Source of the DNA: an uncultured Paracoccaceae bacterium
GTDB lineage: Bacteria > Pseudomonadota > Alphaproteobacteria > Rhodobacterales > Rhodobacteraceae
Direction of reading: 5' to 3'
DNA: 64,000 nt
Assembly: GCA_937146765.1 (NCBI GenBank)
Contig: CAKZRP010000064.1
Coordinates: 1 to 64,000 of the forward strand
Made by a program: the position numbers and the translations under genes. Every line of letters begins with the position of its first letter. The first letter of the stretch is position 1. A model generated the notes under the pieces. It did no database searches. It worked only from the letters and a program-made list of their open reading frames with translations, and was not told the origin of the DNA. Positions 29,870 through 39,462 of the stretch are shown here, piece by piece.

Positions 29870-31777
29870 ATGAAACGCACCCTTGGCGCCTGTTATTACC
29901 CTGAGCATTGGCCGGAAGAAATCTGGGCCGAAGACGCCGCACGCATGGTCGAGGCAGGCCTGACCTGGATCCGTATCGGCGAGTTCGCCTGGTCGAAACT
30001 GGAGCCCAATCCGGGCGAATTGCACTGGGAATGGCTCGACCGGGCGATCGAGACCCTTGGGGCGCGTGGGCTCAAGGTGGTGCTTGGCACCCCCACGGCC
30101 ACCCCGCCGCGCTGGATGGCGGACCGGCATCCGGACATGTTTGCGGTGGATGCCATGGGTCATGTGCGCGGCTTTGGCTCCCGGCGGCACTATTGCTTCA
30201 GTCACCAGGGTTACTTTGCCGAAAGCCAGCGGATCACCCGGCTGATGGCGGAGCGTTACGGTGCCAACCCGCATGTGGCCGCCTGGCAGACGGACAATGA
30301 ATACGGCTGCCATGACACCATCCTCAGCTATTCCGAGGCGGCAAAGGTTGCCTTTCGGGAATGGCTGCGCGAGTCCTTTGACGGTGACATCACCGCGTTG
30401 AATACGGCCTGGGGCAATGTGTTCTGGTCGATGGAGTACCGCAGTTTTGCCGAGATCGGCCTGCCGAACCTCACCGTGACCGAGCCGAACCCGGCGCATG
30501 TGCTGGCCTTCAAACGCTTCAGCTCCGATCAGGTGGTGGCGTACAACCGCGCGCAGGTGGAGATCATCAAGGAGTTCTCCGCCGCGCCGATTTCGCACAA
30601 CTACATGGGGCGGATCACCGACTTCGACCACTTCAAAGTGGGAGAGGATCTGGAGATCGCGACCTGGGACAGCTATCCGCTTGGGTTTCTGGAAGATCGC
30701 GTGGGGGCGACGCCGGAAGAGCAGCGCGCCTATGCGCGGCAGGGCGATCCCGATTTCCAGGCCCTGCATCACGATCTTTACCGCGCGGTCGGCCATGGTC
30801 GCTGGTGGGTGATGGAACAGCAGCCGGGGCCGGTAAACTGGGCGCCCTACAATCCGGCGCCGCTGCCGGGAATGGTGCGGCTCTGGACCTGGGAGGCCTT
30901 TGCCCATGGGGCCGAGGCGGTCTGTTACTTCCGCTGGCGGCAGGCGCCCTTTGCGCAGGAGCAGATGCACGCGGGCCTGTTGCGCCCGGACAGCAAGGAC
31001 GCACCTGCCATTGTGGAAGCCCGAATCGTGGCGCAGGAAATGCGGGACGCGCCCGAGGTGCAGCCCGCGCAGGCACCGGTGGCGATCCTGTTCGATTATG
31101 ATGCCGATTGGGCCTGGTCGACACAGCCGCATGGGGCGGGGCTGAGCTATTTCCAGTTGATCCTCGACCATTACAAGGCGCTGCGCCGGGCCGGGCAGAC
31201 CATCGACATCCTGCCGCCGAAAACGCGCGATTTCAGCGGCTACAAGCTGGTTCTGGCACCCGGGATGATGCATCTGCCGCAGGATCTGAAGGCCGCATTG
31301 GCGGCGGGCGGGGCAGAGGTTCTCTACGGCCCGCGCAGCGGTGCCCGGGACGGGCAGTTCAACATTCCGACCAACCCGTTGCCACCGGCGCTGCCGGGGC
31401 TCGACGTCACCGTCGCGCGGGTGGAGAGCCTGAGGCCGGACATGCCGATTGCGCTTGCTGGGGGCGGCGCGGCGACGCGCTACCTCGAAGAACTGGAAGG
31501 CAGTGCCGAGGTGGTTCTTGCGACCGAGGCTGGCGCACCGGTGGCGATGCGGGAGGGCCGCCAGACCTATTGCGGCGGCTGGCTCGATGCCGCCGGTCTT
31601 GACCGGCTGATCGCGACCCTGGGGGCGGCGGCGGGTCTGAGCCTGCGCCAGATGCCCGAAGGGATCCGCACCCGCCGCACCGCGACCGAGGAGTTCTGGT
31701 TCAACCATCGTGCCGAAGCTGTTGAGACCGAGGTCGGTATTCTGCCCGCTGCGGGGGTGCTGCGACGCCCGCTCTGA
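29870..31777 (+). CDS. Beta-galactosidase, GH42
   Basis: 635 residues. It opens with LGACYYPEHWPEEIW, typical of GH42. The acid/base Glu144 is in WQTDNEYG and the nucleophile Glu316 in VMEQQPGPVNWA. Trimerisation and C-terminal beta domains follow. No signal peptide is present, so it is cytoplasmic. It releases galactose from beta-galactosides. It begins 7 bp after the lactonase stop; a longer frame upstream lies inside the lactonase gene. It is the last gene of the galactoside operon and converges with radC across only 10 bp, with no visible terminator. Confidence 0.95.
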   Translation: MKRTLGACYYPEHWPEEIWAEDAARMVEAGLTWIRIGEFAWSKLEPNPGELHWEWLDRAIETLGARGLKVVLGTPTATPPRWMADRHPDMFAVDAMGHVRGFGSRRHYCFSHQGYFAESQRITRLMAERYGANPHVAAWQTDNEYGCHDTILSYSEAAKVAFREWLRESFDGDITALNTAWGNVFWSMEYRSFAEIGLPNLTVTEPNPAHVLAFKRFSSDQVVAYNRAQVEIIKEFSAAPISHNYMGRITDFDHFKVGEDLEIATWDSYPLGFLEDRVGATPEEQRAYARQGDPDFQALHHDLYRAVGHGRWWVMEQQPGPVNWAPYNPAPLPGMVRLWTWEAFAHGAEAVCYFRWRQAPFAQEQMHAGLLRPDSKDAPAIVEARIVAQEMRDAPEVQPAQAPVAILFDYDADWAWSTQPHGAGLSYFQLILDHYKALRRAGQTIDILPPKTRDFSGYKLVLAPGMMHLPQDLKAALAAGGAEVLYGPRSGARDGQFNIPTNPLPPALPGLDVTVARVESLRPDMPIALAGGGAATRYLEELEGSAEVVLATEAGAPVAMREGRQTYCGGWLDAAGLDRLIATLGAAAGLSLRQMPEGIRTRRTATEEFWFNHRAEAVETEVGILPAAGVLRRPL

Positions 31778-31787
31778 GTCCGAGGCC

Positions 31788-32579
31788 CTAGAGAAGCCCG
31801 TCGGAGCGGAAGGACAGCTCCACCGAGGCGCCGATGATGAGATGGTCGTGCAGGGTGATGCCGAGCGCCTCCAATGCGGCCTCGACCTTGCGGGTCATGG
31901 CGATGTCCGCCTGCGAGGGGGTGGGATCGCCGGAAGGGTGGTTGTGGACCAGAATGAGGGCGCTGGCATTGAGCTCCAGCGCTCTTTTTGCCACCTCGCG
32001 GGGATAGACCGGCACATGGTCGACGGTGCCGCGCCCCTGTTCCTCATCCGCGATCAGCACGTTCTTGCGATCGAGGTAGAGGACGCGGAACTGTTCGGTC
32101 TCGCGATGCGCCATTGCGGTGTGGCAATAGTCCAGAAGCGCGTCCCAGCCGGAGATCACCTGTCGCTGCATGACCTTCGCGCGGGCCATGCGCTGGGCGG
32201 CGGCCTCGAGGATCTTGAGGTCGCAGATCACCGCCTGGCCGATGCCCTGCACCTGGCCCAGCCGTTCGGGCGAGGCTGTCACCACCCGGTTGAAATCGCC
32301 GAATTGGTCCAGCAGGCGGCGGGCGAGAGGTTTCACGTCCTGGCGCGGGATCGAGCGGAAGAGAAGGAGCTCCAGCAGCTCGTAATCCGGGATGGCGGAG
32401 GCACCGCCGGCCATGAACCGTTCGCGCAGACGGGCGCGGTGATCCTTGATGTATGAGGGCAAGCGTCCCTGAGGCAGGGCGTTGGCCGCAGCCTCATCGC
32501 TGGAAACGTCATCGGTCTTGGCAAGCGAGTCGCCAAACAAGGGCAGCATCTGTTCTTCAAACCGACCGGACTGTGCCAT
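31788..32579 (-). CDS. radC: RadC family JAB/MPN domain protein
   Basis: 263 residues. An N-terminal helix-hairpin-helix region (GQVQGIGQAVICDLKILE) is followed by a JAB1/MPN metalloprotease-like domain with VPVYPREV and HNHPSGDPTPSQAD, the JAMM metal-binding pattern. Despite the name, a repair function of RadC is doubtful; it is often coregulated with competence genes. A one-mismatch CtrA site lies 40 bp upstream (32619-32633), which fits the CtrA-competence link known in Rhodobacteraceae. Confidence 0.9.
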   Translation of the reverse strand: MAQSGRFEEQMLPLFGDSLAKTDDVSSDEAAANALPQGRLPSYIKDHRARLRERFMAGGASAIPDYELLELLLFRSIPRQDVKPLARRLLDQFGDFNRVVTASPERLGQVQGIGQAVICDLKILEAAAQRMARAKVMQRQVISGWDALLDYCHTAMAHRETEQFRVLYLDRKNVLIADEEQGRGTVDHVPVYPREVAKRALELNASALILVHNHPSGDPTPSQADIAMTRKVEAALEALGITLHDHLIIGASVELSFRSDGLL

Positions 32580-32618
32580 GGCGCCGCCTCCCCAAGAGTC
32601 ATGCTGCGACGGTCTTGG

Positions 32619-32633
32619 TTAGCGAGGGGTTAA
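32619..32633 (-). promoter_or_regulatory. CtrA-type site upstream of radC
   Basis: On the plus strand TTAG (32619-32622), seven bases, TTAA (32630-32633), then CC. It differs by one base from TTAA-N7-TTAA and lies in the region upstream of radC. Inferred from motif only. Confidence 0.5.
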
Positions 32634-32661
32634 CCGCACCGCGAAACCGCGTGAAGTTACC

Positions 32662-32690
32662 AAAAAGAAAAACGCCCCGAGGGGCGTTTT
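32662..32690 (-). terminator. Terminator downstream of dnaJ
   Basis: Read on the minus strand: AAAACGCCCC, short loop, GGGGCGTTTT (32690 to 32669), then a run of T with one C (complement of 32662-32668). It lies 56 bp past the dnaJ stop. A second GC-rich hairpin, GCCGGGCC/GGCCCGGC (32700-32720), precedes it. Confidence 0.88.
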
Positions 32691-32745
32691 GCAGGTTGAG
32701 CCGGGCCTTTGGGGCCCGGCGGTCTGTCGCGGGGCGCGGGCGATG

Positions 32746-33900
32746 TCAGCCCTTCATACCGTCCCAGAAGCTTTTGACCGAGGAGAAGAAGCTGCGGCTT
32801 TCGGGGTTGGTGTTTTCCTCCGAAATCTCGTCGAACTCCCTCAGGATCTCCTTCTGACGGGCGGTCAAGTTGACTGGGGTCTCCACCGCAAGTTCGATGA
32901 ACATATCCCCAACCCCACCACCGCGCAGTGCAGGCATGCCCTTGCCGCGCAGGCGCATCTGGCGGCCGGACTGGCTGCCTTCGGGGATCTGCACGCGACC
33001 GCGACCGCCGTCGATGGTCGGCACCTCGATGGCCCCGCCAAGCGCGGCCTTGGCCATGGAGACCGGTACCCGGCAATGCAGGTTGCTGCCTTCGCGCTCG
33101 AACAACTCGTGGCGCGCGACCTCGATGAAGATATAGAGGTCGCCCGGCGGCCCCCCCCGCAGACCGGCCTCGCCTTCGCCCGCAAGACGGATGCGGGTGC
33201 CGGTTTCCACCCCGGCCGGGATGTTCACCGACAGCGAGCGGTCTTTTTCAACCCGACCATGACCGTGGCAGGTCTTGCAGGGGTTCTTGATCATCTGGCC
33301 GAGGCCCGAGCAGGTCGGACAGGTGCGTTCGACCGTGAAGAACCCCTGCTGCGCCCGGACCTTGCCCATGCCGGAGCAGGTGGGGCAGGTGGTCGGTTCC
33401 GCACCGCCTTCGGCACCGGTGCCGTTGCAGGAAGTACAGCTGACCGAGGTGGGCACATTGATGGTCTTGTGCAGGCCGGTGAAGGCCTCTTCGAGCGAGA
33501 GGCGCAGGTTGTAGCGCAAATCGGCACCACGGGAAGCACGCTGACGGCCACCGCCCCCGCGTCCGCCCATGAAATCGCCAAAGAGGTCGTCGAACACATC
33601 CGAGAAGGCGGAGGAGAAATCGCCTCCCGGGTGACCGCCGCCGGGGCGTGCGCCACCGCCGCCGCCCATACCGTTTTCAAAGGCAGCATGACCGAAGCGG
33701 TCGTAAGCGGCTTTCTTTTCCGGATCCTTCAGGACGTCATAGGCCTCGTTGGCCTCTTTGAACATCGCCTCTGCCCCCGGATTGTCCTTGTTCCGGTCCG
33801 GGTGCAGTTCCTTGGCCTTCGTGCGAAAGCCTTTCTTGATCTCGTCGGCGCTGGCCCCTTTTTTGACCCCGAGCACCTCGTAGTAGTCACGTTTTGACAT
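32746..33900 (-). CDS. dnaJ: Molecular chaperone DnaJ (Hsp40)
   Basis: 384 residues. The J-domain has its HPD motif ([11 protein letters not shown]), followed by a Gly-rich linker. Four zinc-binding CxxCxGxG repeats follow ([32 protein letters not shown]), then the C-terminal peptide-binding domain. It delivers clients to DnaK and stimulates its ATPase. It is 76 bp downstream of dnaK in the same direction, with an intercistronic hairpin between them. Confidence 0.98.
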   Translation of the reverse strand: MSKRDYYEVLGVKKGASADEIKKGFRTKAKELHPDRNKDNPGAEAMFKEANEAYDVLKDPEKKAAYDRFGHAAFENGMGGGGGARPGGGHPGGDFSSAFSDVFDDLFGDFMGGRGGGGRQRASRGADLRYNLRLSLEEAFTGLHKTINVPTSVSCTSCNGTGAEGGAEPTTCPTCSGMGKVRAQQGFFTVERTCPTCSGLGQMIKNPCKTCHGHGRVEKDRSLSVNIPAGVETGTRIRLAGEGEAGLRGGPPGDLYIFIEVARHELFEREGSNLHCRVPVSMAKAALGGAIEVPTIDGGRGRVQIPEGSQSGRQMRLRGKGMPALRGGGVGDMFIELAVETPVNLTARQKEILREFDEISEENTNPESRSFFSSVKSFWDGMKG

Positions 33901-33929
33901 CGGATAGTCCCTTCTGCCTCAACGAAAGA

Positions 33930-33955
33930 GGGCCGGTCCGGGATCGGACCGGCCC
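33930..33955 (-). terminator. Hairpin between dnaK and dnaJ
   Basis: Perfect 10-bp arms GGGCCGGTCC (33930-33939) and GGACCGGCCC (33946-33955). On the minus strand it is followed by CTCTTTCGTT, a weak T-tract. It probably acts as a leaky terminator that lowers dnaJ relative to dnaK. Confidence 0.6.
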
Positions 33956-33976
33956 ATCTTTGGCCAAGGTGCTGCC

Positions 33977-35902
33977 TTAGCGCTTGTCGTCGTCCAGGTC
34001 CTCGAACTCGGCGTCGACGATATCGTCATCGCCGGGGCCGGCCGCTGCGTCATCCGCTGCGGAGGGCTCGTCCGAATCGCCGCCTTCGGCCTGGGCCTTG
34101 TAGATCGCCTCGCCCAGACGCATCGCCACTTCGGTGACGTTCTGGATGCCGGACTTGATCTTGTCGGCCTTGACCTTGCTGTTCTCGAGATCATCCTTGA
34201 GCGCGGCAATCGCCAGCTCGATGGCTTCGATGGTGGAGGGGTCCACCTTGTCGCCATGCTCCTCGATCGACTTCTCGGTCGAGTGGATGAGGCTCTCGGC
34301 CTGGTTCTTGGCTTCGATCAGCTCGCGACGTTCCTTGTCCGCCTCGGCATTCTCCTCGGCGTCCTTGATCATCTTTTCGATGTCGTCGTCGGAGAGGCCG
34401 CCGGAGGCCTGGATGGTGATCTGCTGTTCCTTGCCGGTGGCCTTGTCCTTGGCGCCCACGGAGACGATGCCGTTGGCGTCGATGTCGAAGGTCACTTCGA
34501 TCTGCGGCATGCCGCGCGGGGCCGGCGGGATGTCCTCGAGGTTGAACTGGCCAAGCATCTTGTTGTCGGCCGCCATCTCGCGCTCACCCTGGAACACGCG
34601 AATGGTCACTGCGTTCTGATTGTCCTCGGCGGTGGAGAAGACCTGGGACTTCTTCGTCGGAATGGTGGTGTTGCGGTCGATGAGACGGGTGAACACGCCA
34701 CCCAGGGTCTCGATCCCGAGGGACAGCGGGGTCACGTCGAGCAGCACCACGTCCTTCACGTCGCCCTGCAGGACGCCGGCCTGGATGGCGGCGCCCATGG
34801 CCACCACCTCGTCGGGGTTCACGCCCTTGTGGGGTTCCTTGCCAAAGAACTTGGTCACCTCTTCGATGACTTTCGGCATCCGGGTCATGCCGCCCACAAG
34901 AACCACCTCGTCGATGTCGGAGGCCGAGAGGCCCGCATCCTTCAGCGCGGCGGCGCAGGGCTTCATCGAATTCTTGATCAGGTCGCCCACCAGGCTCTCG
35001 AGCTTGGCGCGGGTCAGCTTGATGACGAGGTGCAGCGGCTGGCCGGTGGCCGGATCCATCGAGATGAACGGCTGGTTGATCTCGGTCTGGGAGGAGGACG
35101 ACAGCTCGATCTTGGCTTTCTCGGCCGCTTCCTTCAGGCGCTGCAGCGCCATCTTGTCCTTGGTCAGATCGACGCCATGGGCCTTTTTGAACTCATCCGC
35201 GAGGTAGTTCACGATGCGCATGTCGAAGTCTTCACCGCCGAGGAAGGTGTCGCCGTTGGTGGATTTCACTTCAAAGAGGCCGTCGTCGATCTCGAGGATG
35301 GTGACGTCGAAGGTGCCGCCGCCAAGGTCATAGACCGCGATGGTCTGGGTGTCGGCCTTGTCGAGACCATAGGCAAGCGCCGCCGCGGTCGGCTCGTTGA
35401 TGATGCGCAGCACCTCGAGGCCGGCGATCTTGCCGGCGTCCTTGGTGGCCTGACGCTGGGCGTCGTTGAAGTAGGCCGGAACGGTGATCACCGCCTGGGT
35501 TACTTCTTCACCGAGATAGCTCTCGGCGGTTTCCTTCATCTTGCCGAGGATGAAGGCGGAAATCTGGGAGGGGGAGTATTTTTCGGACTTCGCTTCCACC
35601 CAGGCGTCACCATTGCCGCCGTTGATGACGTTGAACGGCAGGTTCTTCTTGTCCTTGGCGAGGTCGGCATCGTCGAACCGGCGACCGATGAGGCGCTTCA
35701 CACCAAAGATGGTGTTGTCCGGGTTGGTCACCGCCTGGCGTTTCGCCGGCTGGCCAACAAGGCGCTCTTCATCGGTGAAGGCGACGATGGACGGGGTGGT
35801 GCGTGCCCCTTCGGAGTTCTCGATCACGCGCGGCTGAGAGCCGTCCATGATGGCAACGCAGGAGTTGGTGGTGCCGAGGTCGATCCCGATCACTTTGCTC
35901 AT
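33977..35902 (-). CDS. dnaK: Molecular chaperone DnaK (Hsp70)
   Basis: 641 residues, full length. The ATPase domain starts [14 protein letters not shown] and has [16 protein letters not shown] and [12 protein letters not shown]. The substrate-binding domain and helical lid follow, with an acidic C-terminus ([10 protein letters not shown]). It folds and protects proteins with DnaJ and GrpE. A promoter with an RpoH-like -10 lies about 110 bp upstream. Confidence 0.99.
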   Translation of the reverse strand: MSKVIGIDLGTTNSCVAIMDGSQPRVIENSEGARTTPSIVAFTDEERLVGQPAKRQAVTNPDNTIFGVKRLIGRRFDDADLAKDKKNLPFNVINGGNGDAWVEAKSEKYSPSQISAFILGKMKETAESYLGEEVTQAVITVPAYFNDAQRQATKDAGKIAGLEVLRIINEPTAAALAYGLDKADTQTIAVYDLGGGTFDVTILEIDDGLFEVKSTNGDTFLGGEDFDMRIVNYLADEFKKAHGVDLTKDKMALQRLKEAAEKAKIELSSSSQTEINQPFISMDPATGQPLHLVIKLTRAKLESLVGDLIKNSMKPCAAALKDAGLSASDIDEVVLVGGMTRMPKVIEEVTKFFGKEPHKGVNPDEVVAMGAAIQAGVLQGDVKDVVLLDVTPLSLGIETLGGVFTRLIDRNTTIPTKKSQVFSTAEDNQNAVTIRVFQGEREMAADNKMLGQFNLEDIPPAPRGMPQIEVTFDIDANGIVSVGAKDKATGKEQQITIQASGGLSDDDIEKMIKDAEENAEADKERRELIEAKNQAESLIHSTEKSIEEHGDKVDPSTIEAIELAIAALKDDLENSKVKADKIKSGIQNVTEVAMRLGEAIYKAQAEGGDSDEPSAADDAAAGPGDDDIVDAEFEDLDDDKR

Positions 35903-36013
35903 TGTTCGATCCCTTTTTACTTCACAAGGCGATTACCCGAAGCAGAAACCCGTTTTGGCATTCCGGCTCCGATTCAAAGCACGGCAGGGACTGATCCCAA
36001 CCGCTTCCCGGCG

Positions 36014-36042
36014 TATATAGGGAGCCAAAAAGACCCCTGCAA
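36014..36042 (-). promoter_or_regulatory. Candidate dnaK promoter (RpoH-like)
   Basis: On the minus strand TTGCAG (36042-36037), a 17-bp spacer ending in CCC, then TATATA (36019-36014), giving CCCTATATA as the -10 region. This resembles alphaproteobacterial heat-shock promoters; the -35 is an imperfect match to the CTTG core. Confidence 0.5.
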
Positions 36043-36109
36043 CCGCGCGTTTACCCTGCTACAGGCAAATAAGAGCGCTTTTGCCGCAAACAGAGTTAAG
36101 ATTACGCTA

Positions 36110-36712
36110 ATGGCACGACTGATGGTGCGTGGATTCGAGATCCACAAAGGGGCGCTTGACCCCGCCGCGCAAAGGTCCCTGATCGAGGCGCTGCGCCCGG
36201 TGCTGCGTGCAGCACCACTGTTTTCGCCCGCCGTGCCGGGCGGGGGCCAGATGTCCGTGCGGATGACGGCTGCGGGCGCCTATGGCTGGTTCAGCGATTT
36301 TGCCGGCTATCGCTATATCGCCGCGCATCCCTCGGGGAAGGACTGGCCCGCCATTCCCTCGCAGGTGCTTGACATCTGGGCGGCCCATGCGGGATCGGAC
36401 CGGATGCCCGAGTGCTGCCTGCTCAACTACTACGGGGAAGGCGCGCGCATGGGGTTGCATCAGGACAAGGATGAGGCGGATTTCTCCTATCCGGTGGTCT
36501 CGATCTCGCTTGGCGATGACGGGTTGCTGCGCATCGGCGGCGCGACGCGCAAGGAGAAGACGGAGTCGATCTGGCTCAATTCCGGCGATGTGGTGGTGAT
36601 GGGCGGCGAGGCGCGTCTTGCCTATCACGGCATCGACCGGATCCGCTTCAAATCCTCGCGGCTGCTGCCCAAGGGGGGGCGCATCAACCTGACGCTGCGG
36701 GTGGTGACCTGA
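36110..36712 (+). CDS. alkB: AlkB-type 2-oxoglutarate/Fe(II) dioxygenase
   Basis: 200 residues. The iron ligands HxD are in MGLHQDKDEADF and the distal His in RLAYHGIDR; the RxNxTxR motif that binds 2-oxoglutarate is RINLTLR near the C-terminus. It removes alkyl groups from damaged bases oxidatively. ATG 36110 is used; ATG 36122 is possible. A much longer in-frame extension upstream lies antisense to dnaK and is not real. TTAA-N7-CTAA, a one-mismatch CtrA pattern, ends on the start codon (36096-36110). The gene is divergent from dnaK. Confidence 0.92.
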   Translation: MARLMVRGFEIHKGALDPAAQRSLIEALRPVLRAAPLFSPAVPGGGQMSVRMTAAGAYGWFSDFAGYRYIAAHPSGKDWPAIPSQVLDIWAAHAGSDRMPECCLLNYYGEGARMGLHQDKDEADFSYPVVSISLGDDGLLRIGGATRKEKTESIWLNSGDVVVMGGEARLAYHGIDRIRFKSSRLLPKGGRINLTLRVVT

Positions 36713-36734
36713 GAGAGCGCGGCGGGCTTGTGCC

Positions 36735-37556
36735 TCAGCGCCGCGCGCTCCAGCTCAGCGAGGCGGTGCGGCGGGTGTAGAACTCGCCCATCAGGCCGAG
36801 CACCACAAACACCAAGGCCAGCCAGGCGGTATATTCCCACCAGGTGTTCTTGGGGTTGTAGTTGATGAAAATGAAGCCGCGCGCCTGGTCGATGGTATGG
36901 AACAGCGGGTTCCAGATGAACATCGGCAGCCAGTAGCCTGGCAGCGAATTGGCCAGCACCATCTTGCCGGAGAACAGCATGTTGGAGCGCTGGTAGATCG
37001 AAGAGATGATGCCGATCACCCCGGGCATCCAGGGCTTGATCACATAGAGCAGCAGGCCGATGGCCGCCCCCGAGACCCAGGACAGGAGCAGCATCCCGTA
37101 GGCCGGCACCGGCTCCTCGATGTGGATCGGGGTCCAGGCGACGTGATAGATAAAGAGGATGATCACCATCGACAGGGTCTGCACGTAGAGCGTGGCCACC
37201 GCCGCAGAGACGATGGCGATGGTGGTGTTCATCGGTGCGTGCTGCATCATCGGGCTCGATGGACCCTCGGCACCGACCACGGCCGCCACCGTCTTGGTGT
37301 GGGTCATGAACAGGAAGACGCCAGACATCAGATAGAGCAGGAAGTCGCCACGGATGGCGGCGCTGCGGGTGCCCATGAAGGTCAGCATGAAATAGAAGAA
37401 GGCCAGGAACATCACCGCCTGCATGATGTTCTGCCCCAAGGCGAAGAAGGCGTTGTTGTGCTTGGCCCGCACGCTGCGCACCACGCAATGAAACACGACC
37501 TCACCAAGGGTGAGGGCGCGGGTCAGGGCTGATTTGTCGGTGCGGTATTGAAACAT
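36735..37556 (-). CDS. ABC-2 type polysaccharide export permease (KpsM/TagG family)
   Basis: 273 residues with about six transmembrane helices, beginning with an amphipathic N-terminus and the helix QAVMFLAFFYFMLTFMG. Helices with LLSWVSGAAIGLLLYVI and WLALVFVVLGLMGEFYT follow. This is the membrane part of an ABC exporter for capsular polysaccharide or O-antigen-type glycans. The matching ATPase is not in the window. It is divergent from cysQ-kdsB; kdsB supplies CMP-Kdo, which group 2 capsules use as a linker, so a capsule role is plausible. Confidence 0.85.
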   Translation of the reverse strand: MFQYRTDKSALTRALTLGEVVFHCVVRSVRAKHNNAFFALGQNIMQAVMFLAFFYFMLTFMGTRSAAIRGDFLLYLMSGVFLFMTHTKTVAAVVGAEGPSSPMMQHAPMNTTIAIVSAAVATLYVQTLSMVIILFIYHVAWTPIHIEEPVPAYGMLLLSWVSGAAIGLLLYVIKPWMPGVIGIISSIYQRSNMLFSGKMVLANSLPGYWLPMFIWNPLFHTIDQARGFIFINYNPKNTWWEYTAWLALVFVVLGLMGEFYTRRTASLSWSARR

Positions 37557-37678
37557 GACTCAAATTTCAGCAGTGCAGCGCCTACTGTCGCAGGCATTCC
37601 TTGCCGTTCCATTGCTAAGTGAGCATAAGGAGGCCAAATCATTGTGGCAACTTAACGGTTAACGGGAGATTATTTCTG

Positions 37679-38476
37679 GTGCAGTACGACGAGCTCATTG
37701 TGACCATCCGGCGTCTGGCCATCGAGGCCGGGCAGAAGATCATGGAGATCTACACCTCCGAGGATTTCGACGTGAAGGTGAAGTCCGATGACAGCCCGGT
37801 CACCGAAGCGGATGAGGCGGCGGATGCATTGATCTCGGCGGGTCTGCGGGCCGCTTTTCCCGATGTGATGCTGGTGACCGAGGAGCAATCCGCCTCGCAC
37901 AGCGCCAAGGGAGACACGTTCCTGATCGTCGACCCCTTGGATGGCACCAAGGAATTCATCAACCGTCGCGGTGACTTCACCGTCAATATCGCGCTGGTGG
38001 AACAGGGTGTTCCGACTCGCGGCGTGGTCTATGCTCCGGCGCGCGAGCGGATGTTCTATACCCTCGCCGATGGCACCTCGGTGGAGGAAGTCGGCCCCTT
38101 CGCACCCGAGGTCGCGGGGGAAACCCGCCCGATTCGCGTCGCTGAAAGCGACAATGCGGCGCTGATGGTGGTGGCCTCCAAATCGCACCGCGATCAGGCC
38201 ACCGACGATTACATCGGCAAATACAGCGTCAAGGACACCAAGAGTGCCGGGTCTTCGCTGAAATTCTGTCTGGTGGCGACAGGGGAAGCAGATCTCTATC
38301 CGCGTGTCGGCCGCACCATGGAATGGGACACCGCCGCTGGCCACGCGGTCCTGTCCGGGGCTGGCGGCAAGGTGGTTCGTTTCGACGACCTGAGCCCGCT
38401 GACCTATGGCAAGGACGGATATGCCAACCCGTTCTTTATTGCCTTTGCCCCTTCTGTAGAGCTGAAAGACGCCTGA
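37679..38476 (+). CDS. cysQ: 3'(2'),5'-bisphosphate nucleotidase CysQ
   Basis: 265 residues of the inositol-monophosphatase-like family. Metal-binding motifs are PVTEADEAAD, VTEEQ and DPLDGTKEFINRRGDFTVN, with WDTAAGHAVL near the C-terminus. It dephosphorylates PAP, the by-product of PAPS-dependent sulfotransfer and of sulfate assimilation. The start is GTG 37679, with GGGAGA nine bases upstream; an upstream in-frame start has no such site. It abuts kdsB. The NodH-type sulfotransferase 7 kb downstream gives it a local role in PAP removal. Confidence 0.93.
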   Translation: MQYDELIVTIRRLAIEAGQKIMEIYTSEDFDVKVKSDDSPVTEADEAADALISAGLRAAFPDVMLVTEEQSASHSAKGDTFLIVDPLDGTKEFINRRGDFTVNIALVEQGVPTRGVVYAPARERMFYTLADGTSVEEVGPFAPEVAGETRPIRVAESDNAALMVVASKSHRDQATDDYIGKYSVKDTKSAGSSLKFCLVATGEADLYPRVGRTMEWDTAAGHAVLSGAGGKVVRFDDLSPLTYGKDGYANPFFIAFAPSVELKDA

Positions 38477-39277
38477 ATGTCCGTTCTTGTCGTTGTTCCC
38501 GCCCGCTATGCCTCGACCCGCTATCCCGGCAAGCCCCTGGTGGAGCTGACCGGTGCTTCCGGGGAAAAGAAAAGCCTGATCAAGCGCTCCTGGCTGGCCG
38601 CGTGCCAGGTGGCGGGCGTCGACCGGGTGGTGGTGGCCACCGATGACGACCGGATCAGGACCCATGCCGAAGGCTTCGGAGCCGAGGTGGTGATGACCTC
38701 GGTCGATTGCGCCAATGGCACCGAACGCTGCGCCGAGGCCCATGCGGCGCTGGGTGGCGGCTATGACATCGTGGTGAACCTGCAGGGCGATGCACCGCTC
38801 ACCCCCCATTGGTTTGTCGAGGACCTGATCGCGGGCCTGCGCGGTGCGCCCGACAAAGGGCTGGCTACCCCGGTGCTGCAATGTGACGGTGCCACCCTCA
38901 CCAGCCTGCTGGAGGACCGCAAGGCCGGTCGCGTCGGTGGCACCACGGCGGTCTTTGCCGCCGACAAGGGCGCGCTCTATTTTTCCAAGGAAGTGGTGCC
39001 CTATACATCCACCGCCTATGCGCCGGATGCGGCGACGCCGGTCTATCACCATGTCGGTGTCTATGCCTATCGCCCGGATGCGCTGGCGGCCTATCCGAGC
39101 TGGCCGGTGGGCCCGCTTGAAACCCTCGAGGGGCTGGAACAGCTGCGCTTCCTCGAGAACGGTCGTTCGATTCTCTGCGTCGAGGTCAGCGCCCGTGGTC
39201 GTGAGTTCTGGGAATTGAACAATCCTCAGGATTTGCCGAAAATTGAGACGATGATGAAACGAATGGGCCTTGATTGA
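38477..39277 (+). CDS. kdsB: 3-deoxy-manno-octulosonate cytidylyltransferase KdsB
   Basis: 266 residues. The nucleotidyltransferase opening VPARYASTRYPGKPLVE is present, with VNLQGDAPLTP in the middle and YRPDALAAYPSWPVGPLETLEGLEQLR, cut here into its usual C-terminal segment. It makes CMP-Kdo for lipid A core or capsule linker. It starts directly after the cysQ stop (TGAATG), so the two are translationally coupled. It could be the sole housekeeping copy or a capsule-specific second copy (KpsU type). Confidence 0.93.
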   Translation: MSVLVVVPARYASTRYPGKPLVELTGASGEKKSLIKRSWLAACQVAGVDRVVVATDDDRIRTHAEGFGAEVVMTSVDCANGTERCAEAHAALGGGYDIVVNLQGDAPLTPHWFVEDLIAGLRGAPDKGLATPVLQCDGATLTSLLEDRKAGRVGGTTAVFAADKGALYFSKEVVPYTSTAYAPDAATPVYHHVGVYAYRPDALAAYPSWPVGPLETLEGLEQLRFLENGRSILCVEVSARGREFWELNNPQDLPKIETMMKRMGLD

Positions 39278-39462
39278 CCTAAAACAACTGGATTTCCCAA
39301 AAGACCTTCGTGCTAATCTGGACCCACAAGGCGTGGTGGAGCGTTTCGGATCAGGACCGACTTCAGGGCGCAAGGCACCAACGGCTCTGGCCTCGGTACC
39401 GGTGGACCCTTCAGACCTGCGTGGCGTCCTGAAGACCCATTACTTTTAGATGAGAGTGTATA

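Noticed and set aside
34256..36109. A 600-codon in-frame extension in front of the AlkB-type gene
   Set aside because: It runs antisense to dnaK; the AlkB fold begins at the ATG at 36110.
37651..37664. TTAACGGTTAAC as a CtrA site before cysQ
   Set aside because: The two TTAA halves are three bases apart, not seven; it may still be a palindromic site for something else.
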